Both the position numbers and the translations under genes were made by a program. This document shows positions 17,525-26,800 of a DNA stretch of 64,000 nucleotides, in pieces (the first letter of the stretch is position 1; each line of letters opens with the position of its first letter). The notes beneath the pieces were generated by a model. That model saw only the letters and a list, made by a program, of their open reading frames with translations. It had not been told where the DNA came from and did not search any database. The stretch is from Spirosoma sp. (GTDB lineage: Bacteria > Bacteroidota > Bacteroidia > Cytophagales > Spirosomataceae), in assembly GCF_026391055.1 (NCBI RefSeq), contig NZ_JAPLET010000024.1, positions 287,590 to 351,589 on the forward strand, in the 5' to 3' direction.

Positions 17525-18550
17525 ATGCCTTCACGCCGTTCGTTCTTACAGGCCACAACTCTGGCTCCGTTTTTATCCCTGGCAACAACTCAGCCACCCG
17601 TTACACCTCTTAAACCCGACCGGCTCAAACCGGGCGATACCATCGGGCTTTTTTGTCCGGCGGCCCCGGCCTTTACCCGCGAAACGGTACAGATTGCCGA
17701 AGAGTCACTCCAGGCGCTGGGGTTCAAAACCATCGTTGGCCCACATGCCTACGACCGGTACGGCTACCTCGCCGGACGTGATGCCGACCGGACCGCCGAT
17801 CTGCACGCCCTTTTCGATAATCGAAACGTGAAGGCGGTGATGGCCATTCATGGCGGCTGGGGTTGCGCCCGCCTGTTGCCCCTGCTCGACTACGACCTCA
17901 TTCAGCGCAATCCCAAAATCCTGATCGGGTATAGCGATGTGACAGCCTTATTGCTGGGAATTTACGCCAAAACTGGACTCGTAACCTTTCACGGCCCCGT
18001 TGCCTCGGCAACTTTCAACGCCTACACGGTGGACTGGCTCAAACGGCTATTGATTGAGGGCGAAACGCTGACCATGAAAAACCCCACCGAAAAAGGCGAC
18101 AACCTAACCCAGGTTCAGGACCGGATTACGACGCTCCGTCCGGGATTGGCTCGTGGTCGATTAATGGGCGGTAACCTCACCGTACTGAGCCACCTGATCG
18201 GGTCATCTTACCTGCCCGACTGGAAAAACGCCATCCTGTTTCTGGAAGATACCCACGAAGATGTTTACCGCATGGACCGGATGATGAACCACCTGAAATT
18301 AGCGGGCATTCTGGATCAGATTTCTGGTTTCGTATTTGGCAAATGTACAGACTGTGGTCCCGGCAGTGGCTACGGCTCGCTAACGCTGGACGATGTGCTG
18401 ACCGAGTACATCATACCCCTGAACAAGCCCGCTTATTCGGGGGCCATGATCGGGCATATTAAAGATAAATTCACCGTTCCGGTGGGCATCGACGCCGAAA
18501 TGGACGCCACAGCGGGCACGATCCGCTTACTGGAATCGGCAGTTAGTTAA
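17525..18550 (+). CDS. LD-carboxypeptidase, S66 family, Tat-type signal
   Basis: From ATG 17525 this gives 341 residues beginning MPSRRSFLQATTLAPFL, a twin-arginine-like signal. The start at 17447 would bury it. The catalytic triad of S66 peptidases is visible: Ser137 in IGYSD, Glu241 in FLEDTHED and His311 in IGHIKDK, in the same order as in characterised LdcA. The family trims the D-Ala from tetrapeptide stems of murein during recycling or turnover. A periplasmic location is implied by the signal. Its stop codon overlaps that of the convergent sulfatase by four bases. Confidence 0.9.
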   Translation: MPSRRSFLQATTLAPFLSLATTQPPVTPLKPDRLKPGDTIGLFCPAAPAFTRETVQIAEESLQALGFKTIVGPHAYDRYGYLAGRDADRTADLHALFDNRNVKAVMAIHGGWGCARLLPLLDYDLIQRNPKILIGYSDVTALLLGIYAKTGLVTFHGPVASATFNAYTVDWLKRLLIEGETLTMKNPTEKGDNLTQVQDRITTLRPGLARGRLMGGNLTVLSHLIGSSYLPDWKNAILFLEDTHEDVYRMDRMMNHLKLAGILDQISGFVFGKCTDCGPGSGYGSLTLDDVLTEYIIPLNKPAYSGAMIGHIKDKFTVPVGIDAEMDATAGTIRLLESAVS

Positions 18551-20262
18551 TTCTTCTTACCCGGTTTGGGAAACACTTGATGTTGACTTGCCCATTGTTG
18601 CCATAAGCCCTGAAGTTGACGAACCTTTTCGGGGTACCTGGCTGCCAGATCCTGCACTTCCGATTTATCGGTGGCCAGATTGAACAGACTCCAGGTGCTG
18701 TCGCGGCCGGAAGAAACCAGCTTCCAGTCACCTGAACGGGCGTATCGGGCACCAAAATGCTCGTTGAACAAGGTCTCATGACCAACTGAAGCCTTTCCTG
18801 CGAAAGAGGTCAGCAGACTTACACCCGTTGTAGGCGTGATGGAATGTCCCTTGAACGTGGCCGGATAGGTGGCACCCGTCAGGTCGAGGAACGTCTTCAT
18901 AAAATCCATCACGTGCCCTACCTGCGTACTGTAGCTACCTTTTTTGGCCGTGATCCCCTTTGGCCAGAAGGCAACCAGCGGGGTACGAATCCCCCCTTCA
19001 TAGGACTCTGCTTTCCAGAATGCATAAGGCGTGTTGGCCACATTGGCCCACCGCTGACCAATGGACGCATAGGACGTTTCGGCACCGGGTAGAACCTGTT
19101 TTTTCAAGTCGTATACGATTTTTCGGCCATCGCGGGTTTCGTTCGGGCGGTCGAAGCCGGGACCGTAGGCCGCACAGTTCTCCGGACTAGCCCCGTTGTC
19201 GGACAGAAACAGAATTAGCGTATTATCGAGTTGTCCCGTTTCGCGCAGGGCTTTAATCATGCGCCCGATTCCCTGGTCCATCCGGTCGATCATGGCTGCA
19301 TGAACCGCCATCGCCCGCGCATCCCACTCCTTATCCGGGTTGGCTTCCCAGGTCAGGTCATCCTGCCAGCGTTTGGAAAGTTTTGTTTTCGTTGAATCGA
19401 TCAGTCCCAGCTTGCTCATTTTTCGGTAGCGCGCTTTCCGAATGGCATCCCAACCGGGTTTGTACGTATCCTTGTACTTCGCAATGTCTGCAGGCAAGGC
19501 CATCAGAGGCCAGTGGGGGGCCGTTTCGGCAACGTAAATAAAAAAGGGCGACGATGTTCCGGCGAAGGACTTAATGTAGGCTACCGTTGTATCGCTGATA
19601 GCGTCGGTATGGTAGTAGTCTTTGGGGACTTCCTTAACCGGTTTAGTACCGCTCACCAGACTAAACGGGTCGAAGAAATCGACCACCCCCCAGATATTAC
19701 CAAAAAACCTGTCGAAGCCCCGGCTGGTTGGATACTGGCTGATGGGCGCAAAATCACCATAGTCTTTCTTGTGGTTCAACCAGTCGAGCTGCTCCTGTGG
19801 GTTCTTCTGTACATTGGTATTCGAGACATGCCACTTACCGGTCATACCCGTCTGATAGCCTGCCGATTTAAGGACTTCGGCCAGGGTAACGGTGTTCTCC
19901 GTCAAATGGCCCCGATACCCAGGCTCGTCTTCAGCATCGGTCATTTTGCCGATACCTGCCTGGTGATTGTAGAGGCCAGTAAGCAACGATGCCCGGGTTG
20001 GACAACAGCGCGAGGTATTGTAAAATTGCGTGTAGCGAATGCCGTTGTTCGCCAGATAGTCGATATTTGGTGTATGGATCTCGCCCCCGTAGCAGCCCAG
20101 ATCCGAATAGCCCATATCATCGGCCATGATCACAATAATGTTGGGCCTGGGTGCTTCCTTACGGCTTGGCGATGTTGCTTGTTCCCGTTCAAATCCGCCC
20201 AGTATCAGTATAGATATCAGTGCCATCAACGGTAATACCAGTACGAATAAACCTTTTTTCAT
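18547..20262 (-). CDS. Arylsulfatase (S1 family sulfatase)
   Basis: A 571-residue exported protein with an N-terminal hydrophobic signal (about 5-22). The metal-binding DD lies at residues 48-49 in IVIMADDMGYSDLGC. The sulfatase signature CCPTRASLLTG puts the formylglycine cysteine at Cys86 and the Arg at 90. TGKWH, APHWP, LSDNGASPEN and EGGIRTP complete the active site. It hydrolyses sulfate esters in the periplasm, with sulfated polysaccharide or aryl sulfate unresolved. No formylglycine-generating maturase (anSME or FGE) was found in the window, so activation must come from elsewhere. It is monocistronic. Confidence 0.92.
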   Translation of the reverse strand: MKKGLFVLVLPLMALISILILGGFEREQATSPSRKEAPRPNIIVIMADDMGYSDLGCYGGEIHTPNIDYLANNGIRYTQFYNTSRCCPTRASLLTGLYNHQAGIGKMTDAEDEPGYRGHLTENTVTLAEVLKSAGYQTGMTGKWHVSNTNVQKNPQEQLDWLNHKKDYGDFAPISQYPTSRGFDRFFGNIWGVVDFFDPFSLVSGTKPVKEVPKDYYHTDAISDTTVAYIKSFAGTSSPFFIYVAETAPHWPLMALPADIAKYKDTYKPGWDAIRKARYRKMSKLGLIDSTKTKLSKRWQDDLTWEANPDKEWDARAMAVHAAMIDRMDQGIGRMIKALRETGQLDNTLILFLSDNGASPENCAAYGPGFDRPNETRDGRKIVYDLKKQVLPGAETSYASIGQRWANVANTPYAFWKAESYEGGIRTPLVAFWPKGITAKKGSYSTQVGHVMDFMKTFLDLTGATYPATFKGHSITPTTGVSLLTSFAGKASVGHETLFNEHFGARYARSGDWKLVSSGRDSTWSLFNLATDKSEVQDLAARYPEKVRQLQGLWQQWASQHQVFPKPGKKN

Positions 20263-20335
20263 CTTGCTAGTAGTAAGGCTGTCCGATCCGGTTTATCATG
20301 TTGTCATTTCAATTATATTTCTTATTTTGATACCT

Positions 20336-20584
20336 ATGGTAAACGATATGATGAACGACCCCGCCAAAGGCAACAGCGATATTTTACGGGAATTACTACA
20401 TTACCAGATGCCGTTTGGCAAGTATAAGGGGCACCTGATCAGAACACTGCCTGTTTCGTATCTGGAGTGGTTCGTGCAGAAAGGCTTCCCGGCGGGCAAG
20501 CTCGGTATGCTCCTGCAAACAATGTACGAAATCCGGCTCAACGGACTGGAGTACTTGCTGGACGGGCTGCGGAAAGGAAACTGA
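20336..20584 (+). CDS. DUF3820 family small protein
   Basis: An 82-residue protein from ATG 20336, diverging from the sulfatase across 73 bases. The frame is open further upstream but would overlap the sulfatase gene. The family core is clear: MPFGKYKGHLIRTLPVSYLEWF, then GFPAGKLGMLLQTMYEIRLNGL. DUF3820 is a small helical family whose Pseudomonas members have been called putative quorum-sensing-regulated virulence factors. The function is not known. Confidence 0.85.
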   Translation: MVNDMMNDPAKGNSDILRELLHYQMPFGKYKGHLIRTLPVSYLEWFVQKGFPAGKLGMLLQTMYEIRLNGLEYLLDGLRKGN

Positions 20585-20676
20585 TAGTGGATAGGCCAGT
20601 GCGGAATGAGCCCGTACCAGCCGCAAAAGACCTCACGTTGTTACTGCTTGTAGCCTGTCGGCCTTAAACGCTACTG

Positions 20677-21102
20677 CTATTCCTGACGAGTCATCGTAAA
20701 TTTTCGATGAAGGAGTTTGATGCCTTTATAAACGGTCACATCTATAGCTTTCGGTCTTTGCATTTCCACCTCAACACTTAAGGAAATTCCAGTTTTGGGA
20801 TGAATTAAGCGCCCTCCTCCCCACACCTCTCCATTGTACTGAAGACTGCGGATCAGAAGACTATCTTTCATCAGGCCAAAGTTTCGTTCACCGGCCTGAT
20901 CGACTTCGGCTACCCGGGCAAAGTACAGACCGCCTTGTTTGTAAATATCAACACTGGATCCCTTAGAGGGAAATTGCCACCGGCCTATGAGTCGATCCGC
21001 TGGCTGATCAGCTTTCGCTCCCATCAAGAGGAAAACCAGTGCTATCAACCAGTGTAGACGCTGATTGATGAATACAGATTTTGGTTCGTTACTATTATTC
21101 AC
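20677..21102 (-). CDS. DUF2147 family secreted protein
   Basis: A 141-residue protein with a hydrophobic segment at about residues 17-29 (signal or anchor) and a DUF2147-type lipocalin-like barrel: LIGRWQFPSKGSSVDIYKQGGLYFA in its first strands, then NGEVWGGGRLIHPKTG and a closing KLLHRKFTMTR. DUF2147 proteins are exported beta-barrels of unknown ligand, widespread in Bacteroidota and Proteobacteria. It is shorter at the C-terminus than some relatives. It is monocistronic and convergent with DUF3820. Confidence 0.8.
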   Translation of the reverse strand: MNNSNEPKSVFINQRLHWLIALVFLLMGAKADQPADRLIGRWQFPSKGSSVDIYKQGGLYFARVAEVDQAGERNFGLMKDSLLIRSLQYNGEVWGGGRLIHPKTGISLSVEVEMQRPKAIDVTVYKGIKLLHRKFTMTRQE

Positions 21103-21486
21103 AATAGACTAGGATTTTTGATACAAAGTAGGAAGATAATTTTATTTGAGAAAGTAGCTGACTAATTGATAGGCTACTTCATGGCCAGATCTTATAGAAA
21201 TGACTCCTTAAAGCGGGTGTTTGTTTAATCACAGTTGGCCAATTAAAAGACTTTATTGCACAACCAACTGAAAATCAAAGATATAAGCTAAGGCTCAATT
21301 TTAATATAAACGCCCTATATACTTTCACTAGAATGACCATCAGGCAAGTAGTCAGTCATTAAACGATTAGACACAAGCGGCAACCTTGTTTCCATGCGCT
21401 TAACCACATCTACGCCCTCTCATCCGATACTGATAGGCCAAATCAGCAAACGGCAGTTGATTTGAATTAACCTTTACATCCGAACA
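21103..21486. other. AT-rich intergenic region without a recognised gene
   Basis: These 384 bases separate the divergent DUF2147 and coiled-coil genes. They are visibly richer in A and T than the flanking genes, have many stops in all frames and hold no clear palindrome. They must contain both divergent promoters, but no exact TAnnTTTG element at a suitable position was found. Confidence 0.5.
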
Positions 21487-22434
21487 ATGAACTGGACAAC
21501 GGCCCAACAGGACGCTTTGCAGCATGCAATTCAGCGTCGTAATGAACGCGATATCTTACAGAAGCAACTGGTACAAACTAAGGCAGAACTGGGAAAGCGG
21601 CTGCTCGAACAGGCGGCCTTACTCGACCAATGGCGGGATGAACAAGCCGATGTAGACCGATTAAACCGGCTGAGTTGGGCTAGTCTGTACCATGATCTTC
21701 TTAATCAGAAAGGCCAGCAAATCAGCAAAGAAGAAGCCGAAGCCCAACAGGCCCGGCTCCGTTACGATGCCATCTGTGCTACGGTGAGTACACTGCAACA
21801 GCAATGTGCCAATCAGGAAAAACGACTGCCCGACTTCAACGATGTCAACAGCGTGTATGAACAACTCATTGAGCGCAAACGGGAAGCGCTGCTTAACAGC
21901 TCGGATGCCGTACGGGACCAATACCAGCAGCACCTGACCGCACTTATTCACAATAACCACTACGCGCAGGAGTTGACGGAGGCAAAAGGTGCGGGGGCTC
22001 AGGCGCTTCAGGAAGTGATGCAACTCCGGAAATTATTGGATGAAGCCCATACCTGGGGTACCTGGGACATGCTGGGTGGCTCCACTATTTCGTCAATTGT
22101 TAAATACCGAAAGCTGGACGAAGTCCGGGATCAATCGGAACGGGTGGCCCAGCGTTTACAACTGTTTCGTAGCGAATACGGCGATATCAACCAAACTTTC
22201 CGGTCCGACTGGACTATCGATAACAACCTGACCCGGTTCGTAGACATCTTCTTCGACAATATTTTCACCGACTGGTCGGTACAAGCCCGCATCAACGAAG
22301 CCAGAGAAGCGGCCAAGACTATCGAAAATCAACTGGTTGCCGCTCTAACCGAACTCGAACGTCAGCTGGCTCAATCAGCCGAACAGACGAAGCTGCAATC
22401 GGACGAGTTCCAGCGATTTCTGGAAACGGTTTAG
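21487..22434 (+). CDS. Coiled-coil protein of unknown function
   Basis: I do not recognise a named family. The 315-residue soluble protein has no signal or membrane segment. Residues about 5-60, 78-120 and 280-310 are strongly heptad-like coiled coils, rich in Gln, Glu, Leu and Arg. The centre (about 185-275) is the most ordered part, with a Gly- and Trp-containing turn (HTWGTWDMLGG) followed by two helices and DIFFDNIFTDWSVQARI. The protein ends 100 bases before a helicase gene on the same strand. A structural or scaffold role is likely, and a link to the helicase is only inferred from adjacency. Confidence 0.75.
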   Translation: MNWTTAQQDALQHAIQRRNERDILQKQLVQTKAELGKRLLEQAALLDQWRDEQADVDRLNRLSWASLYHDLLNQKGQQISKEEAEAQQARLRYDAICATVSTLQQQCANQEKRLPDFNDVNSVYEQLIERKREALLNSSDAVRDQYQQHLTALIHNNHYAQELTEAKGAGAQALQEVMQLRKLLDEAHTWGTWDMLGGSTISSIVKYRKLDEVRDQSERVAQRLQLFRSEYGDINQTFRSDWTIDNNLTRFVDIFFDNIFTDWSVQARINEAREAAKTIENQLVAALTELERQLAQSAEQTKLQSDEFQRFLETV

Positions 22435-22534
22435 GACTAGCTGAGCTGACGCAACGGGCGACTTCAGGAAATTGGATGCCACAGACCCTTACTGCAATCT
22501 GATCTTATGGGCGGTAAACTGATTACCTTTGTGA

Positions 22535-24433
22535 ATGGATTATTTCAAAAATCTGCTTGAATTACTAAAGGTTGAACGAGAAGAAGACCGCACCCAATAC
22601 CGTAAACTCACCGAAACAACTTCCATTGCCGAGCGTCGGGCTAATGGCCTGACCTGGTACCCTATTGCCATCCGGGGTTCCGAAATGAGCCGGGGCGATT
22701 ATATATCCGTAGAGGTCGAGCGGACTACCCACCAGGACATTCCGCATCAGTTGCGGTTTGGTATGCCCGCCGTACTGTTCAGCAACCACGACCCCAGGAC
22801 TGATCGTGTGGAAGGTACGATCTCTCACCAGAGCGGCAACCGCCTGCGCATAACTCTGCGCGTGGACGAACTGCCCGACTGGTCGAGGGATGGTAAACTG
22901 GGCGTTGAAGTACTGTTTGACGACAATAGCTACGACGAAATGGAAACGGCCCTTAAACTGGCCAACTCCCTCGCCGAGAAAGCCGACAACCGACTGATCA
23001 ACGTACTGACGGGCTCCACATCGCCGACCTTTCACCCCGATACGCCACCCTTATCGCTGCCCCGACTGAACCCCAGTCAGGTAGCTGCCGTGGGCAAGAT
23101 ACTGACGGCTAACGAACTGGCCATTGTACATGGCCCACCCGGCACGGGCAAAACCACTACGCTGGTACAGGCCATTAAAGCCCTGCATAAACAGGACAAC
23201 AAGAAGCTGCTGGTCGTTGCGCCCAGCAATACGGCCGTCGATTTACTGAGTGAAAAGCTGCATGACGAAGGGCTGAGCGTGCTTCGGGTGGGTAATCCGG
23301 CCCGCGTATCGGAGCGATTGATGGCCCTTACGCTCGATCATAAAGTAGCCGATCACCCGGCCATGAAAGAAGCGAAGAAGCTAAAGAAGCAGGCCAACGA
23401 GTTCAAGAACATGGCGCATAAATACAAGCGCAACTTCGGTAAAGCGGAGCGTGATCAGCGCAAAGCCTTGTTCGACGAGGCCCACCGGATTATGAAGGAG
23501 GTGGGCAATACGGAGCAGTACGTCATCGATGATCTGGTTGGTAAAGCGCAGGTGATTACGGCAACGCTGGTGGGTGCCAATCACTACACGGTCCGCAACC
23601 TCACGTATCATACGGTGGTCATCGACGAAGCCGGTCAGGCGCTGGAACCGGCCTGCTGGATTCCCATTCTCAAAGCGCAGAAGGTTGTTCTGGCCGGTGA
23701 TCATTGCCAGCTCCCGCCCACCATCAAATCGGCCGAAGCCGCCCGGAAGGGATTGAGCCATACGCTGCTCGAAAGATGCATTAAGTTGCATCCTGAGGCC
23801 GTTTCCCTGCTAGATGAACAATACCGGATGCACGAACACATCATGGGGTATTCGTCGCAGGTATTTTATGAGAACAAGTTAAAGGCGCACGGCTCGGTAG
23901 CGCGGCACTCGTTGTTCGACAGCGATACATCTTTGGTGTTTGTAGATACAGCCGGGTGCGGTTTCGATGAGAAACTGGATGGCACCAGTTCGACAAATCC
24001 CGAAGAAGCCGCCCTGCTGATGAAACACCTGACACAACTGGTCACGGACTTGAGTACCCGCTACGCAAAGGAGAATTTCCCGACTGTCGCCATTATCTCG
24101 CCCTATAAGCAGCAGATAAACGTACTGAAAGACCAGTTGCTGCATACGCCCGAACTACAGCCTTATAGCGACCGGATTTCAGTCAATACCATCGACAGTT
24201 TTCAGGGGCAGGAGCGCGACATTGTGTACATTTCCATGACCCGCAGCAATGCCGAAGGGGAAATTGGTTTCCTGTCCGACATTCGCCGGATGAACGTGGC
24301 CATGACCCGCGCCCGCAAGAAACTGGTCATCGTTGGCGACAGTGCGACGCTGGCGGGGCTTTCCTTCTACGCGGATTTTATCGCCTACGCTGAGCAATTG
24401 AACGCTTACCAAAGCGCCTGGGAGTTTATGTGA
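22535..24433 (+). CDS. SF1B helicase of the Upf1/IGHMBP2 (SMUBP-2) type
   Basis: A 632-residue cytosolic helicase. A beta-barrel-like N-terminal domain (about 40-130) is followed by two RecA domains: Walker A GPPGTGKTTT at 200-209, Walker B DEAGQ at 364-368, motif III LAGDHCQLPP, motif IV LDEQYRMH, motif V NTIDSFQGQERDIVYIS and motif VI VAMTRARKKLVIVGD. These are all the motifs for ATP-driven unwinding or translocation, typically 5'-3' on DNA or RNA. Homologues are common in Bacteroidota as stand-alone genes. A TACCTTTG just before the ATG would leave almost no leader and may be chance. Confidence 0.92.
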   Translation: MDYFKNLLELLKVEREEDRTQYRKLTETTSIAERRANGLTWYPIAIRGSEMSRGDYISVEVERTTHQDIPHQLRFGMPAVLFSNHDPRTDRVEGTISHQSGNRLRITLRVDELPDWSRDGKLGVEVLFDDNSYDEMETALKLANSLAEKADNRLINVLTGSTSPTFHPDTPPLSLPRLNPSQVAAVGKILTANELAIVHGPPGTGKTTTLVQAIKALHKQDNKKLLVVAPSNTAVDLLSEKLHDEGLSVLRVGNPARVSERLMALTLDHKVADHPAMKEAKKLKKQANEFKNMAHKYKRNFGKAERDQRKALFDEAHRIMKEVGNTEQYVIDDLVGKAQVITATLVGANHYTVRNLTYHTVVIDEAGQALEPACWIPILKAQKVVLAGDHCQLPPTIKSAEAARKGLSHTLLERCIKLHPEAVSLLDEQYRMHEHIMGYSSQVFYENKLKAHGSVARHSLFDSDTSLVFVDTAGCGFDEKLDGTSSTNPEEAALLMKHLTQLVTDLSTRYAKENFPTVAIISPYKQQINVLKDQLLHTPELQPYSDRISVNTIDSFQGQERDIVYISMTRSNAEGEIGFLSDIRRMNVAMTRARKKLVIVGDSATLAGLSFYADFIAYAEQLNAYQSAWEFM

Positions 24434-24444
24434 GGCAGATCGTG

Positions 24445-24486
24445 TGGGTAGGCTGGCGCGGGCAAATGCCCGCGCCAGCCTACCCA
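24445..24486. terminator. 20-bp perfect hairpin between convergent genes
   Basis: TGGGTAGGCTGGCGCGGGCA is followed by two bases and its exact reverse complement. It occupies the 66-base gap between the helicase and amidohydrolase stops. It is very GC-rich and can end transcription from either side. Confidence 0.8.
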
Positions 24487-24499
24487 TACCAGCGACCAT

Positions 24500-25867
24500 T
24501 TACTGTTTCTCCAGCTTTTTCAACTCGTTCTGGATATACGCCTTCGACAACCAGTTCGTACCCATCATTACACCCTCAATATTTTTGGTCTGGCTGATGT
24601 CTTTCAGCGGGTTGCCGCCAAGCAACACCAGGTCCGATACATTTCCCGTTTTCACGACGCCCCAATCGGGTTTGTTCAGGTAAGATGCCACGTTGACCGT
24701 ACCCGTCCGCAAGGTTTCGTAAGGCGTTAGTCCGGCATCGACCATGTATTTCATTTCGTGGTGGATAGAGAAGCCAGGTACATTGAAAATCTGGGGCGCA
24801 TCGGAGCCTAACAAAATATCGACGCCGTTTTTCTGGCATGCATAAATGAGCTTCCGCCGAATCTGGATCAGTTTTTCGGCATGTTCTTTCGAGAAGTTCG
24901 GGTTGGCGAGGTAGCCTTTTTTGGTGTTCTCCCAACCTTTAACCTGCTCGGGCTTCATGTATTTCATTTCCGGATCGTTCGTGAATGCATCGGCGGGTAA
25001 AGGCGAAAGCCAGCGCTCGGCCAGAGCCTGCGTGGGTACGACGCGTATGTGCTTATCGCGCAGCCCCTTTACCAGTTTTGGAATCTGCGAGGCATCGGCC
25101 CGATAGGCAATCCAGGACGCAAACAGGCCGGTTTCGGGTTCGGCCAGCGTATCCGAACGAGGAACGATGGCTTCTACAAATCCGTCCATGTGGTCAATGG
25201 ACGAATACCCCGCATCAATCGCCCGCCAGACGCCAACATTGAACGATACGTGGCCTACAAAAGGAATACCGACTTCGTGCGCCGTTTTGGCAATAGCCGG
25301 GAACGTCTCTTTAGTTAATCCCGGATGCAGTTTAAGAAAATCATAACCAGCCACTTTCTGCTCGCGAACCATCTGGGCACCCCGCTCGGCGGTTTTTACG
25401 GTTTGCCCGTTGAACGACGGGCCGGTGGCGTAAAAATGTGGTCCTAGAATTTCACCGCTGTTGATCTTGCTGCGGAGTTCCAGATGGCGGGGGTGGCCCA
25501 GCATACCCCGAATGGTCGTAATGCCGTTGGCCAAGTAGAGCATCAACACCTCTTTCATAGGCTCGATATCGTCGATGGGCGGCACATGGGCGTGAATTTC
25601 GGCCCAGCCCGGAGTCAGATATTTTCCTTTTGCGTCAATAATCAGCGCGTCTTTACTGATAGTTACTTTTCCGTCCGTACCCAGGGCGGCTATCCTGCCA
25701 TTTCGCACGACAACCGTCTGATTTTCGAGCACGCGCTCGCGGTCCATGGGGATAACGTTTACGGATTTGAATACAATGTCGCGCTGTCCATTGCTGACCA
25801 GTTCCTGGGCCGAAAGCGTGGCACACGGAGCCATGAGCAGGTAAATGAGTAGAAGCAGGTGTTTCAT
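24500..25867 (-). CDS. Secreted amidohydrolase (imidazolonepropionase-like)
   Basis: A 455-residue protein with a signal peptide (residues 1-20) and the amidohydrolase TIM barrel flanked by a small beta-domain. Metal ligands and catalytic residues are all visible: His92 and His94 in EIHAHV, Lys179 in FLKLHPG (a probable bridging carboxylated lysine), His206 in VGHVS, His226 in DHMDG and Asp356 in LLGSDAPQ. The set fits a binuclear-metal prolidase- or imidazolonepropionase-like subgroup acting on amide bonds outside the cytoplasm. The substrate is not predictable. It is monocistronic. Confidence 0.88.
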   Translation of the reverse strand: MKHLLLLIYLLMAPCATLSAQELVSNGQRDIVFKSVNVIPMDRERVLENQTVVVRNGRIAALGTDGKVTISKDALIIDAKGKYLTPGWAEIHAHVPPIDDIEPMKEVLMLYLANGITTIRGMLGHPRHLELRSKINSGEILGPHFYATGPSFNGQTVKTAERGAQMVREQKVAGYDFLKLHPGLTKETFPAIAKTAHEVGIPFVGHVSFNVGVWRAIDAGYSSIDHMDGFVEAIVPRSDTLAEPETGLFASWIAYRADASQIPKLVKGLRDKHIRVVPTQALAERWLSPLPADAFTNDPEMKYMKPEQVKGWENTKKGYLANPNFSKEHAEKLIQIRRKLIYACQKNGVDILLGSDAPQIFNVPGFSIHHEMKYMVDAGLTPYETLRTGTVNVASYLNKPDWGVVKTGNVSDLVLLGGNPLKDISQTKNIEGVMMGTNWLSKAYIQNELKKLEKQ

Positions 25868-26051
25868 ACAGTAAATAAGTTAGTCGTAGCATTCGGCTAT
25901 ACCCACGAGCGGCCCGCCCGGGGTACAAATGAGGTCATCAAATTGGCTAAATCGTTGAACCTATTGCCGTTGGTTCTGATTGGGAGTAATAAGCCGCCCT
26001 GTAAATTTATTCATTCATTCCGGATTCACCCGACACAAACCCAATCACTTC

Positions 26052-26714
26052 ATGAAAATCAGAGCGATCATAACCGGTGCCACGGGCATGGTAGGCGAAG
26101 GCATCCTGCACGAATGTTTACAGCAGCCCGACGTCGAAGCGGTACTGCTCATCAACCGCAAACCCAGTGGCGTCTCACATCCGAAGGTCAGCGAGATTAT
26201 CCACAAAGATTTCCTCGATCTGTCGGCAATCGAATCGCAACTGAGCGGATACAACGCCTGCTTTTTCTGTCTGGGGGTATCGTCGGTAGGCATGAAAGAA
26301 GAAGAATACCGACATCTGACTTACGATCTGACGCTACATGTAGCCGAAACGCTGGCGCGACTCAACCCCGACATGACCTTTGGCTACATCTCCGGCGCCG
26401 GTACAGACAGCACCGAACAGGGCCGCAGCATGTGGGCACGGGTAAAAGGCGCTACCGAGAATGCCCTGATGCGGCTGCCATTCAAAAAAGCGTATATGTT
26501 TCGGCCGGGCTTCATGAAACCAACCCCCGGCCTGAAAAACACGCTGGTCTATTACAAATACATCAACTGGCTGTATCCCATCGGCCGGGCACTTTACCCG
26601 GCTGGCTTTTCGACCTTGCAGGAACTGGCGCTGGCCATGATAAAGTCGGTCAGCATCGGTTATGAAAAGCCCATTCTGGAAGTGAAGGATATTGTGGAGT
26701 TAGCAAAGCGGTAG
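26052..26714 (+). CDS. NAD(P)-binding Rossmann protein (extended SDR / epimerase-like)
   Basis: From ATG 26052 this gives 220 residues with the dinucleotide motif GATGMVGEG at residues 9-17, then LINRKPSG and CFFCLGVSSVGM. The longer frame from 25980 adds a leader without similarity to the fold. The segment YISGAGTDSTEQGRSMWARVKG replaces the usual YxxxK with WxxxK, so a classical SDR reaction is doubtful. It may be a reductase-like binding protein similar to HTATIP2/NmrA-type oxidoreductases. It ends in a hairpin. Confidence 0.82.
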   Translation: MKIRAIITGATGMVGEGILHECLQQPDVEAVLLINRKPSGVSHPKVSEIIHKDFLDLSAIESQLSGYNACFFCLGVSSVGMKEEEYRHLTYDLTLHVAETLARLNPDMTFGYISGAGTDSTEQGRSMWARVKGATENALMRLPFKKAYMFRPGFMKPTPGLKNTLVYYKYINWLYPIGRALYPAGFSTLQELALAMIKSVSIGYEKPILEVKDIVELAKR

Positions 26715-26716
26715 CA

Positions 26717-26753
26717 TTACGTTGTCCCTCTTGAACACAGAGGGACAACGTAA
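26717..26753. terminator. Hairpin between convergent genes
   Basis: TTACGTTGTCCCTC pairs perfectly with GAGGGACAACGTAA over a 9-base loop, directly after the stop at 26714 and before the convergent stop at 26801. Confidence 0.75.
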
Positions 26754-26800
26754 ACAAAGCTTTTTACTGAGAGCCCTGTGCCTTTATATTTGACAAACCC

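Noticed and set aside
20126..20335. Longer start for the DUF3820 gene
   Set aside because: The extension overlaps the sulfatase gene antisense and has no similarity to the family. ATG 20336 gives the normal length.
21487..24433. Calling the coiled-coil/helicase pair an anti-phage system
   Set aside because: No nuclease, membrane effector or defence neighbours are present, and this helicase type is common as a housekeeping gene.
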